A DNA stretch of 64,000 nucleotides, from NCBI RefSeq assembly GCF_001640025.1, contig NC_031674.1, positions 2,666,001 through 2,730,000 on the forward strand. The letters run 5' to 3'. Below are positions 1 to 9,741 of this stretch, piece after piece. The notes below the pieces were generated by a model. That model was not told the origin of the DNA. It did no database searches and worked only from the letters and a program-made list of their open reading frames with translations. The DNA is from Sugiyamaella lignohabitans. Lineage: Eukaryota; Ascomycota; Dipodascomycetes; Dipodascales; Trichomonascaceae. The position numbers and the translations under genes are program-made. Position 1 is the stretch's first letter. Every line of letters begins with the position of its first letter.

Positions 1-1304
1 CAGTCTGACATGTCCAAAATCACATCGCAAATAAAAAAGAGATGCATAACTGAGTAAGGCAATTTTTAAAATTGACACTTTGGAGTTTCAAATTGTGACA
101 AATATGGGGCAAAACTTACCTAGCTATACCGGTTATATCCGGCTATAAATCAGAATGTACTGTACCTTCCAAGCACTTCTAGCTGACTAGACGAGTCAGC
201 CTATCCTCAACTTTTGGAAGTTTACAAACTTGATGACAAGACTCTGGAACCTGCTTGAAACTGATCACTGCCTCGAAATCAATGATTATGACGTCTTGTA
301 GTCGAGTCTTTGGCAACGGCTACCGAACCGGGAATGAATCAGTCAGCAATAGCCACAAATATTATCCTGCCTGGGTAATGCAATAAAAAAAGGTAGATAC
401 TAAACTTGAAGTATCCAATAAATATATTCGTATGCCTGAGTTATCTCTGAAGTGGCAAGTCAATAATGCAATAGACGCTCTGAAAGATAACGGCTCTGTA
501 ATGTAATGTTCTAACAGGTGGGACACAGTGGAAATCTCTTGTCACTTGGTTGAGTCTGTTTAATACAGGATTCTAGCTTCCAATCACAAAGTCAATCAAT
601 ATCCTTCTCGTGACAAATATAAGTAAAATCTCTCTTTATTAAGACCAGTTACTGTGACTTGTAGTAATACCGGACTACTCAGGAAACCCGCTAGTGTTTT
701 GGAAGGCTGCTGCTGTTTAAGTTCAGGGTAGGATGCTGGGGTAGCCGTATCCACTACAGGGCTGCACCGCAGCGGTACAGCATTATCTCCAGATTATACC
801 GCTCAGCAGCTGCTAAAGTACCGACCGATACAGCCGTTTCTGGGGCTGGCACTTCCGACTTACAAACTTATTTGAGAACTGTTAGGAGAGGAGATATTAT
901 AAATCCTTTACAATTTATATGTTCAAATAGTTCAGCCTCCAGTGGCACTAGGACTTCACCCCAGATCTCTCTTCCTGTAGCTTTGCTTGATACATCGTTG
1001 CTATAGCTCAATTATGTTCTATTTGTTTGATCTTGTTTGATCCAGCCAACCTACATGTTATGGACAAATGGTGACTAAAATAATAACTAGTAATGATCAC
1101 GTAACACATGATAACGTAACACAATATATTAAAAACTCCATAGAATAAATAAACGACAAGTAAAGGCCCCACAAATGACAAATGACAGTGGTTTTATTAC
1201 CACGGCATAGAGTTGTTGATCCAGCCAAAGCAAATTAATTATAAAATAAATACCAAGTAAAAAAAAAGATCTATCCGGAAGGTTAACGAGTAGTAGGTGT
1301 ACAA
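1..1304. other. Gene-free left edge
   Basis: I see no convincing coding region here. The stretch is AT-rich and lies downstream of the zinc-cluster regulator. It holds a 15-bp unit repeated twice in tandem with one mismatch at 1093-1122, and an AAATAAATA block at 1245-1253 that reads TATTTATTT on the regulator's coding strand and may help form its 3' end. Genes further left cannot be judged. Confidence 0.5.
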
Positions 1305-3114
1305 TTAGCTTTCTTCTAACAGGGCCTGGACATAGTTATCCAGCTCTACGAAATTAAATCCGAGATTCTCCTCAGTACCAATAAAGGCAGGCAGTGGAAG
1401 GACTTGATTGAAAGTCTGTTCGCTTTCAATCGCTTCCACTAAACTCATATCAGGAAAGTTGAATAGAGCGTCTATGGATGGAAATAGGTTTTCTGGCAAA
1501 TGACGTTTCATGTGTTCCTTGATCAAAAGCAGACACCTGGTTATACCTTGTAGAGAGGGGTTATCGCTTAAAGTGCGAATAAAAAACTCGAGACTGGGCG
1601 TTATGCCGCAATTAGTAACAGCAATCTCATGAATTCGTATCGTGGCCGCAATATAGATACAATAAACATTGCTGTAGGAAAAAGTGTAATTGAATTGGAT
1701 GAATAGCCGTAGAAGATCCTCTATAGCCTTTGCTGCAGCTAGACAACGTCTAAAGTCGGCACTATTCGAAGCCTTGGATGATGGAGATAAGAAAGGGCGT
1801 AGATACAGAATAACCACTGCATGGTAAAGAAAATTCATGCTGATAACATGTGGAGGAGATCTATCGGCAGTATAACCGTCACGCAGAACATTCAGATGAT
1901 CAGGCAGCGAGTTCCAGAAATGTTCAAGTCGTTGATTAATCTGATTGAACTGTTCAACACTAATGTATTTACAGTTATTAGATGACCGTGCTCGTATAGA
2001 CTCGTCGAAACTATTAGAGGGATTGGCATAAATAAGGACCATGATATCTGAAATTATCATTGACAACTTGCACACGCAGAAAAAGCACGAAATGGCGTAG
2101 CTGGGCCGTTTTGAATCCGACCACTCTTCTGTTTCCGAAGCTGTATCCACTTTAGTTTGAGTTAGTACTATAGAGACTGGAAAGACAGATGCTCGAGCAA
2201 CGCTCCTCGAGGCACGCTGCTCACTAAAAGAACTTACAGAATTCCAGAGGCATATCTGGATGAACTGAAGGAAATGTTGGCATTCGACCCATATATAGAG
2301 ATATGAGCTTATCCCACAAATAACTGCTCCACCAGAGACGTTGACGCATTTCGTATTCTTCTGGGTAGTAAGCCAAACGCTTGAGGTTCTCTGCTGGATG
2401 ATGCACTCCTAAATCAACCACCATCCTAAAAGCGATACCACTATAAGTCCATGCTAGTGATGTCTTGCCATATACCATGTCGTGGATCGACTGTAGAAGG
2501 AATGCATTAGCAGTTGCAAGAGTTGCTTCTTGCGTAATAGACATAGCCAGTTGTGTTTGGATATCTTCTCGGAAGTCCTTAAGGTATTTAAGATTTGTCT
2601 CCAGTGTCTCAGGACGCAAGAATCTGAATCCTAAATAACATGATACTTTGAATAGCGCATCATTATATAATTGTGATGGTCCATTGATCAGGCCATCAGT
2701 CAGACTGGGAAAATGTGGAAGCATGTAGCATGGATAAACCAGATCCACAGCATTCTGAATGAGCTCACGAAGAAGCTTCCCATCTTTACGTACTGATAAT
2801 AGCTCGTGTAACCTTTGCAGATGCGTCCTTGACCGTGCTTCGAACTTGGTTCTGGCTGCTTGTTTATACTCTGACATCTCTTGAGACTCGTATACTGGCA
2901 CATGGCCAATGGCGGTTGTGGAATTACTGCCATTGATCAGTAATTTTATTACTTCTGGAGCATCTTTTCGAGGTACATAACTTTGAAGTGGTGGTGTCGC
3001 ATATATACATTCGATCCCTGACTTATTGCATGCTTTACATTTGGGGTATACTCCATCACAGCGGATCTTTTTACGCCGGCAACTTGCACAAGCTCTACTG
3101 AGTCGTTTCGACAT
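1305..3114 (-). CDS. Zn2Cys6 fungal transcription factor (one intron)
   Basis: This is a binuclear zinc-cluster regulator of about 573 residues. Exon 1 runs 3114 to 2238 and exon 2 runs 2149 to 1305. The 88-nt intron has a GTAAGT donor, a TACTAAC branch site and an AAAG acceptor; an ACAG 9 nt further on is also in frame. Cysteines 9, 12, 19, 26, 29 and 36 form the Cys-X2-Cys-X6-Cys-X6-Cys-X2-Cys-X6-Cys cluster next to a basic RRKK stretch. The middle has the fungal-specific transcription factor domain, including the LWWSSYLWD signature, and exon 2 continues that domain. It is divergent from an MFS transporter across a promoter with CGG-N5-CCG dyads, so it may regulate itself and the transporter (inference). 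The inducer is unknown. Two open frames reported separately would miss that this is one gene. Confidence 0.88.
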
Positions 3115-3140
3115 TCTGTGGATCTACTCAACAGGTCGGT

Positions 3141-3293
3141 CGGTTCCCCCGTTTATATTTCTTCGGCCGCGGGTCCAGTCCGAACCATACAATAGAAATG
3201 CCAAGCAAGCTTGTTCCGAGACGCAATCGGATATTTCGTCGCCGCATACATCTCTTTTCGGATTTACCGTTGGCGAACCTTTCGGCTAATCCG
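3141..3293. promoter_or_regulatory. Divergent promoter with three CGG-N5-CCG dyads
   Basis: The 283 bp between the regulator and the transporter contain three copies of CGG-N5-CCG at 3141-3151, 3259-3269 and 3283-3293, plus a CGG-N7-CCG at 3170-3182. Zn2Cys6 proteins typically bind as dimers to paired CGG triplets with fixed spacing. The last two copies are 24 bp centre to centre. That the adjacent regulator binds them is inference. Confidence 0.6.
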
Positions 3294-3397
3294 TTATTGT
3301 CCCTGGATTCGTATCTCGGAAACATTTATAAAAGCTAATGACAAGGAGTTAATCAGCGAGACTTTCTTTCAACGTAGGAAAAATTAAACACGTTGTC

Positions 3398-4933
3398 ATG
3401 GCTCCACCACCTCCTAATGGTGGGATCTTGGCGTGGAATCAGGTAATTGGCGGGTTCTTAATCACATTCAGTTCATGGGGCTTCATAAATGCTTTCGGCG
3501 AATTCCAAACATACTACAGTCAACATACACTCTCCAATCTACCAGATTCTACAATATCATGGATAGGTTCCTTGGAAGTATTTACGGTTCTAGGAGCCAG
3601 TGTCATCCCTGGTCGTCTTGTTGATGCGGGTCACGTGAAACCCTGTCTATGGGGCGGAACGGTCATTTGTGTATTTGCTATCATGATGACTAGTCTTTGC
3701 AAAGAGTTCTGGCAATTTGTCCTCGCTCAGGGGATTCTCGTAGCTGTCGGCTGTTCTGCTATGTATACTGCTAGTCTCAGTGTTGTAGCTTCTTACTTTA
3801 CGACAATGCGATCTTTAGCGCTCGGAATAGCTGCAGCTGGAAGGTAAGTAGTCGGACTGCCCAGTGGGGACAGCCCATTCTCTCGAAGACTGGGGCAAAT
3901 ATCTGAAATATGCTTTTTAAATAAAGCTTGTCCTTCAGTTCTGTAAGTCAGAGCTCGTAGTCAACGCTGATAATGCAAGTAGTGCATACTGCTGCAGAAG
4001 ACTCCGCATGTTGATAACAATTCAGCAGAAGGAGATATACTAACGTATAGTTCTGTGGGAGGTATTATTGTTCCTATTATGGTCAATAAAATTTCTCCAA
4101 AATTAGGACTGCCATGGGCAACCAGAATTATTGGCTTTACAATGCTTGCGATGTGTGTAACAGCTTGCGTCATGCTGAAGCCAAGACTTGAACCACGGAA
4201 GTCGGGCCCCTTGATAGACTATGCTTCGTTCAAAGATTTTCCATTTATCTTTGCAACCTTGGCATTTTTTTTCGGATATATGGGAATGTATATTCCAATT
4301 TACTATATTCAGAACTATGCTCTCAAGATTAACGTTGATCAAAACCTGGCCATGTATTTCGTTACCATTTTGAACGCCGGATCAACTTTAGGAAGAATTC
4401 TTCCCAGTTACGTTGCTGATAAAGTTGGGCCACTTAATGCACTTTTCCCTTGTATGGTTATAGCAACCCTACTTATATATTGCTGGATCGCAATAAAAAA
4501 CCGTTCAGGGCTCATTGCATTTGCAGTCCTAGATGGATTCTTCACTGGAACTTTTGTATCATTACCACCGGCATGTATATCGTACCTCACGCCCGATATG
4601 AGTTTAATTGGTACCAGAATCGGCATGTCTTTTTTTGTTGCTGCCTTTGGTGCATTAGCTGGTGCTCCTGTTGCAGGAGCTCTTTTGACTCGAGACCACG
4701 GGAATTATCTATATGCACAGCTTTTCTCCGGTACCTGCATGGCTCTGTGCAGCTCATGCGTGTTAGCGTCCATTTTGGCTAACAGGATTCGGCCGCCGGC
4801 TAGGCCAGTCTCTCCCCAAGACACTGAAGCTGATCCGAAACTTAATGAAATTGGTAATGAAGAGGAGAATGATTATTTCAATAAAGTCAGCGCTTCAGAA
4901 ATACCTGTTGCTGATGGTCAAAAGTCAGAGTAA
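3398..4933 (+). CDS. MFS monocarboxylate-type transporter (one intron)
   Basis: This is a plasma-membrane-type major facilitator of about 442 residues, related to the fungal monocarboxylate transporter-like (MCH) group. Exon 1 is 3398-3843 and exon 2 is 4051-4933. The 207-nt intron has a GTAAGT donor and a TACTAAC branch followed by GTATAG. Splicing restores the family signature AAAGSSVGG. An N-terminal GGILAW motif opens the first helix and about 12 hydrophobic helices follow, ending in an acidic hydrophilic tail of about 50 residues. Substrate cannot be told from sequence; the family includes carriers for carboxylates and riboflavin. Its divergent zinc-cluster neighbour suggests inducible expression. 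The intron is longer than most here and can form a short hairpin near its donor. Confidence 0.87.
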
Positions 4934-5298
4934 TTAATGCGATTTAATGGATTTTTTTAGTATGCACAATATATGTATTGCTATGTAAAGATGATCAGTC
5001 CCTTGCGTTTGCCGCAGATCAGGGTTCAGTCATATGTCTACCTCGAGTAAGACACAATTAGACCAAAATACTTAGCTTTTCATTGTTCTATACTGAAAAA
5101 ACATCATCCAACAGCGTAATAGTAAATAAATGACCGGAAGAGCTATGGTATTCAATGTGAGAGCGGCATGTAAAAATTGGGCCATTGACGATATTCGCAG
5201 ATCGCGGCTACAAGTGCGGCTAAATTTTTTTGAAAAATAGAGACCGGTAGATCAAGAAGATAGTGTGACAACATTCATAGAACAGTTGAGTTAACAAA
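4934..5298. other. Intergenic between MFS gene and RIO2
   Basis: No gene is visible. A T-tract followed by TGAAAAAT near 5224-5239 resembles the RRPE element found upstream of ribosome-biogenesis genes in yeasts, which would fit RIO2; support is weak. Confidence 0.35.
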
Positions 5299-6654
5299 AT
5301 GAAATTAGACACAACTCATATGCGCTATTTGAGCGCTGATGATTTTAGAGTATTGACGGCGGTAAGTCTTGAGAGATGCGGTTTTAATGAACCAAGTCAG
5401 ATAATCTGCCAACATCTGGATATGTGATCTCAACTAACTCTCTAGGTCGAAATGGGATCCAAGAACCACGATATTGTCCCAACGTCGCTCATAACTCAGA
5501 TTTCTGGTCTCCGAAGTCCATCTGCTGTAAATAGATGTATTGCAGAGCTGGCTAAAATCAAACTCATTGGAAGAGTGCGTAATGCAAAGTACGATGGCTA
5601 TAGATTGAGTTATCATGGATACGACTATCTAGCATTGAAAGCATTGGTTAAGAGAGATTCAGTTTTTGGTGTTGGAAGCCAAATTGGTATCGGCAAAGAG
5701 TCTGATATTTTTATGGTCGCAGATACAAACGGTAAACAGAATGTGTTAAAAGTTCACAGATTGGGAAGAATCTCATTCCGAACCGTTAAGAACAATAGAG
5801 ACTATCTTCGAAACAGACAGAGTGCCAGTTGGATGTATCTTTCGAGACTTGCAGCTCAAAAAGAATTTGCATTCATGAAGGCTCTGTATGATTCCGGGTT
5901 CTCAGTTCCTGTGCCTATTGATCAATCGAGGCATCAAATTGTCATGTCATTAATTGACGGATTTCCAATGAGACAACTCAGATCTCACAGTAATCCTGGA
6001 AGACTTTATTCTACTTTGATGGATTTCATTGTTCGGTTGGCTTCATATGGGTTAATTCACTGTGATTTCAACGAGTTCAACATCATGGTTAGAGAAAAGT
6101 TCGATAAGCCAGAAGAAGAGGTTGTTATCATTGACTTTCCACAATGTATATCCATTTCACATGTTGATGCTCAACGATACTTTGAGAGAGATGTTGATTG
6201 TATTCGAAGCTTTTTCGAGAAGAAACTGAATTATGTTTCCGACGACTATCCAAGATGGGATAAGGATGTGAAGAGAGTGGAGAATTTAGATTTACTAGTA
6301 GAAGCATCAGGATTCAGTAAGAAACAAGTGAAAGATCTTGAGGCTGCTATGCAGCTGTCCAGAGAAACTTTTGGTGAAGATGAATTTGTAGAGGGTGAGG
6401 GAAATGATGAGGATGAGGCAGATGAAGAGCAAAACGGGGAAGATGGTGAAGAAAGAGGAGAAGAAGAGGAAGAAGATGATGATGATGAAAAAGAAGAAGA
6501 AGATGATGATGATGAAGAGGAAGAAGAAGAGGAAAGTGAGGACGAGGTGAATGAAGAGGATGAGCTGCAGGAGAGAATCAATGCCGAAATCGCTCGAAAA
6601 GGCATTGAAAACATGAAAATGGACAAACTCGGCAACTATATACTTGACGATTAA
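5299..6654 (+). CDS. RIO2: RIO2 atypical serine kinase (40S maturation), one intron
   Basis: Rio2 is an ATP-dependent kinase/ATPase of late cytoplasmic 40S subunit maturation. The product is 423 residues. Exon 1 (5299-5361) encodes the conserved start MKLDTTHMRYLSADDFRVL, and exon 2 (5446-6654) follows an 84-nt intron with an AACTAAC branch. The N-terminal winged-helix domain covers about residues 1-95. The nucleotide loop IGIGKESDIFMV lies near residues 101-112, the ATP lysine near 123, the catalytic HCDFNEFN with Asp near 228, and the metal-binding Asp in IIDFP near 251. The last 90 residues include a long Asp/Glu tract encoded by GAA/GAT repeats. The exon 1 extension is required: starting at 5452 would lose a conserved N terminus. 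Confidence 0.96.
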
Positions 6655-6737
6655 TAGCATCTATTTCTGTATATTTATATGATAGGTTAAAGTGATTGAT
6701 TTCAGACAAAATCCGGACAGTAACGTGATTGAAGCTG

Positions 6738-6745
6738 TCACGTGA
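6738..6745. promoter_or_regulatory. TCACGTGA palindrome (E-box/Cbf1-like)
   Basis: A perfect TCACGTGA octamer lies about 185 bp upstream of the DUF952 gene. Cbf1 and other bHLH factors of fungi bind this sequence. Function here is not shown; the same octamer occurs at 18414-18421. Confidence 0.35.
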
Positions 6746-6929
6746 TAATAGTTAATCGACATGCTTGACAACGTATGTTGCAATCTATCTTGCTAACATC
6801 TCGGTCGTAAAGGGGGATTGAACAACACCAACTGCCAAAATATAAGCTGTGAAGTAAGTACTACGTTGATTGACCTGATATGCAGAACTTAATTAATCTA
6901 ACACTGTCTCAAGAGTCATCTGAGAATCG

Positions 6930-7322
6930 ATGGTGTTGTATAAGATTTTGAATGAAGCTCCAGCTGAAGCAGCTAAAGATGGCTCTGTTCCAGCTTCCAC
7001 AGTACTTCCGCTAACCCCACTGGATGCCAAAGATGGATTTATACATCTTTCTACTGGGGATCAGTTAGAAGGCACTCTCAATGCTTTTTTCAGCGATAGT
7101 ACCAGTGTTGTTCTTCTCTATATCGACGCCCCAAATTCTAAAGAATCGCCAATTCTGGAGGGCAAGACCGGCAATCGTCCAGACAGCATTATAAAGTGGG
7201 ACTGGGTGGAATCTCGTAAAACCTATTTTGCTCATATTTATGGGAATCTCACAAATGGTGACATCACTAAAGTGGTCTCTATAACAAAATCTGGAGCACG
7301 TTGGGAGAATCTCGACCTTTAA
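6930..7322 (+). CDS. DUF952 family protein
   Basis: This is a compact intronless gene for 130 residues. The sequence spans the whole DUF952 fold, with the conserved DGFIHLSTGDQLEGTLNAFF segment near residues 34-53 and a C-terminal FAHIYG motif. DUF952 proteins are widespread in bacteria and fungi; their structure is related to ADP-ribosyltransferase-like folds, but no reaction is established that I can state. There is no signal peptide or membrane segment, so it is probably cytosolic. The ATG at 6930 begins right at the domain. A TTTTATTTAATA block lies about 20 nt after the stop. Confidence 0.85.
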   Translation: MVLYKILNEAPAEAAKDGSVPASTVLPLTPLDAKDGFIHLSTGDQLEGTLNAFFSDSTSVVLLYIDAPNSKESPILEGKTGNRPDSIIKWDWVESRKTYFAHIYGNLTNGDITKVVSITKSGARWENLDL

Positions 7323-7560
7323 CAGCCATGTCTTATATTACGCTTTTATTTAATATGAAACTATTAAAATAGGAATCCGAATACAATTTAATTTTGTTAT
7401 CGATTTACAGCCAGCTTTTGATCAAAGTCGTGACCACTGCCCCCCTGAGATGTGCCGATAAGGGAAACCCTTGCCTCTATCATAATTATAGAGAGCGTCA
7501 GAAATGGGAGCATGGTGTTGACATAATATGTTTCTGTTAAACTGAGAGAAGTCAGGCCAA

Positions 7561-8121
7561 ATGAAATATCTTTCCGGCTCGCTGGGAGATACGATTGCAT
7601 ATCTCGCCGAGCAGAAAGGTGAGATAGAGCTAATATTTGTGGGGACAAGTGACGAATTCTTGGATCAGGTTAAAGACGCGTCAAGTAAGCTGCGCAAGCG
7701 CAACTCGTTCGATATCAGATTTGCCATCAATCCTAATGCTCTGGTTAGTTATTTATATTCGAAAGGGTGGAATAAAGCTGATTCACTCGCTAATTCCAAT
7801 GCTGATACTCCGAGTGATCTAGCTGACGACGCTGGAAACCCAAGAAATACCGCCAAAATAGTGATGATTTGGGGACTTATTGATCAGCTGAATAAGAATG
7901 AGATTCTAGATGCAAGAATGCTCCAAAAATGGTTATTCAGTGTTCTGGGATCATTTTCGATCGAGCCATATGTCACAAATATCCTAGCAGACAGCATTGA
8001 TCTGGATACAAATCTCTCTTTTGACAGAAGAACGATTAGTTCCAATGACACGCCTGATGGCCCCCAAGTTACGGTTGGCAATCTGATAAAGAACTGGATG
8101 AGTGTGAAGAAACTTAATTAA
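7561..8121 (+). CDS. Unrecognised 186-aa protein
   Basis: I do not recognise this family. The frame is open from an ATG for 186 residues and looks like a folded alpha/beta protein: short hydrophobic strands (ELIFVGT, DIRFAI, KIVMIWGL) alternate with charged helices. There is a linker rich in Asp, Asn and Ser around residues 75-97. No signal peptide or membrane segment is seen. It is convergent with the EIF1AD-like gene, with about 180 bp between stops. A short upstream exon is possible, since many genes here have 5' introns, but I found no clear one. An antisense frame at 7397-7648 overlaps the start and is judged spurious. Confidence 0.6.
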   Translation: MKYLSGSLGDTIAYLAEQKGEIELIFVGTSDEFLDQVKDASSKLRKRNSFDIRFAINPNALVSYLYSKGWNKADSLANSNADTPSDLADDAGNPRNTAKIVMIWGLIDQLNKNEILDARMLQKWLFSVLGSFSIEPYVTNILADSIDLDTNLSFDRRTISSNDTPDGPQVTVGNLIKNWMSVKKLN

Positions 8122-8299
8122 TTCTACAAAGTTTTATATACAACAATTGGACAACAGCATCCAATCAGCCATCGGTTAATAAATAAGGCGAAGAATACCA
8201 GAAACTAGAAGAAAACAAGACGGAGTGTGGCATCAGTTCTTGAATTGTTAAAAAATGAAAATTAGCTGTTAGGCCACTTTGTCTCCAGAATATTATAAT

Positions 8300-8806
8300 T
8301 CAGTTCTCGGTCCCTTCTGCAGTCTCTTCTTCAGTGGAATATGCACCGTCGTCTTCTTCTTCACTGCTACTGATACCCCAATCATCCTTGGGCACTTCTT
8401 TGAACTCAACTGGCCAGTATGGATATCTCTGCCATTCTTTCTTATTGGTGACAATATTAGAAAATTCACCTTTAACTTTGGACTCTGTGTCACCATGCAG
8501 GACTTCCGGTCCATATAGTTCAACTACAACATTACTACCTCGCTTCACAAAAATTGTGTTTCTGAATTTAGGTGGCATAGCTACAAGAATAGTTCTGCTT
8601 TCTTCGGAATCTACAGTATATTCGTGGTCTGGCGAGCTAAGGGCTTTCTGTAGCTTAGTAGCCTCTGATGGTGGTACGAGGACCTCATACAAGCTATTTC
8701 CACGAGCTTTCAAAATAGAAACAATCAGCTCGTTACTTTCAATAGTATCTGGTGGAACACCAACGGTTTCAATCCGCCTCTGAACAGCCCGTGACTTGAT
8801 TCCCAT
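8300..8806 (-). CDS. EIF1AD-like S1/eIF1A-domain protein
   Basis: This encodes 168 residues resembling EIF1AD, a eukaryotic protein with an S1-like eIF1A-type OB fold. The OB fold occupies about residues 20-100, with SNELIVSILKARGNSLYEV, the strand RTILVAMPPKFRNTIFVKRG and VVVELYGPE. A conserved YWPVEF segment follows, then a highly acidic C-terminal tail of Ser, Glu and Asp. The animal protein is nuclear and linked to late 40S maturation. Saccharomyces cerevisiae has no obvious counterpart, so its presence supports an early-diverging yeast. Translation initiation factor eIF1A itself is less likely because the flanking basic N terminus of eIF1A is missing. Confidence 0.82.
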   Translation of the reverse strand: MGIKSRAVQRRIETVGVPPDTIESNELIVSILKARGNSLYEVLVPPSEATKLQKALSSPDHEYTVDSEESRTILVAMPPKFRNTIFVKRGSNVVVELYGPEVLHGDTESKVKGEFSNIVTNKKEWQRYPYWPVEFKEVPKDDWGISSSEEEDDGAYSTEEETAEGTEN

Positions 8807-9741
8807 CTCTATCTATTATTTTGCTGCTCCATAGAAAACAGGGCCGATCAATAACATAATAATCTGTTGAACAAAAAAACTTCAGCCGCGCACGCGCCAT
8901 TCATCGTAATCTCAGGGGAAAGGTCGATCCTCTTGTTACTGTCCGTAACATACCTGCTACCATATTGGCCAAGAGAGTAGACCCATGAAATCCGTCTGAT
9001 GTGTGGACATCTCAGATACTAAAAGGGCACTCACACTTCATAGATACCTCCGACAGGTGGATCAACCTGCCAGACGAAATGGCCCACATGTCTTGGCCTC
9101 TAATGGACTATAACTATACGGCGTACCGACCTTGCATGGAAAGCCTATTGAGGAACTCGCTTTTTTCTAGAAGCCTAGACGATACGACCATAAATGATGC
9201 AACAACAAATGACAAATCTCTGCACTTATGATGATATTCGTATAGAAATACATTACATAAGACATCTTTTAAAAAGAGCTATATTCCCAGGTCGAACTGG
9301 TTTATGAGCGAGTTCACGGAAGATATTGAGTTAGAAGACCGAGATGATCGGCGTGATGAGGGCTATAGTTCCGAGCAGCTGCTGCATGCAGGTATCCCAA
9401 GTGGCTCAGTATGGAAGTAAGGCTAGCAGGATGATATCAGACAGCAGATAAAGTTGTGACCGCCAAGTTATCGGTTGTTAGCGTAATTTGTATAATATAC
9501 GTTTATGGGCTGTACGGCCGAAGTACTAGACCACTATCTCAACTGGGCTTGGCATTACATATCCACGATCTTTTTGTTTTAAAACGGATATATTTTCTTT
9601 AAACGATTATATCTTATCGTCAACATTTTCATTGTATTATCAGCAGTATAACTGGCTGACTTTATTATTTATTATTTATTTTATTATTCGGCAGAGTTCC
9701 TGATCTAGCGTTGACTCGTTGATGGTAAACAATCATGAATA
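8807..9741. other. Intergenic upstream of NHA1
   Basis: These 935 bp are a divergent promoter between the EIF1AD-like gene and NHA1. I see a small GC-rich patch near 8885 and a simple TTATTTATTATTTATT tract near 9662-9686. The 76-codon frame at 9001-9231 has no recognisable content. Confidence 0.45.

Noticed and set aside
3844..4050. Intronic snoRNA in the MFS or NHA1 introns
   Set aside because: These introns are long enough, but I found no convincing C/D or H/ACA box pair.
6246..6660. Antisense open frames rich in Ser or Phe opposite the RIO2 3' end
   Set aside because: They are the complement of the GAA/GAT repeat encoding the acidic tail of RIO2.
9001..9231. 76-codon frame upstream of NHA1
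   Set aside because: No recognisable domain, and it lies in a promoter region; length is expected by chance.
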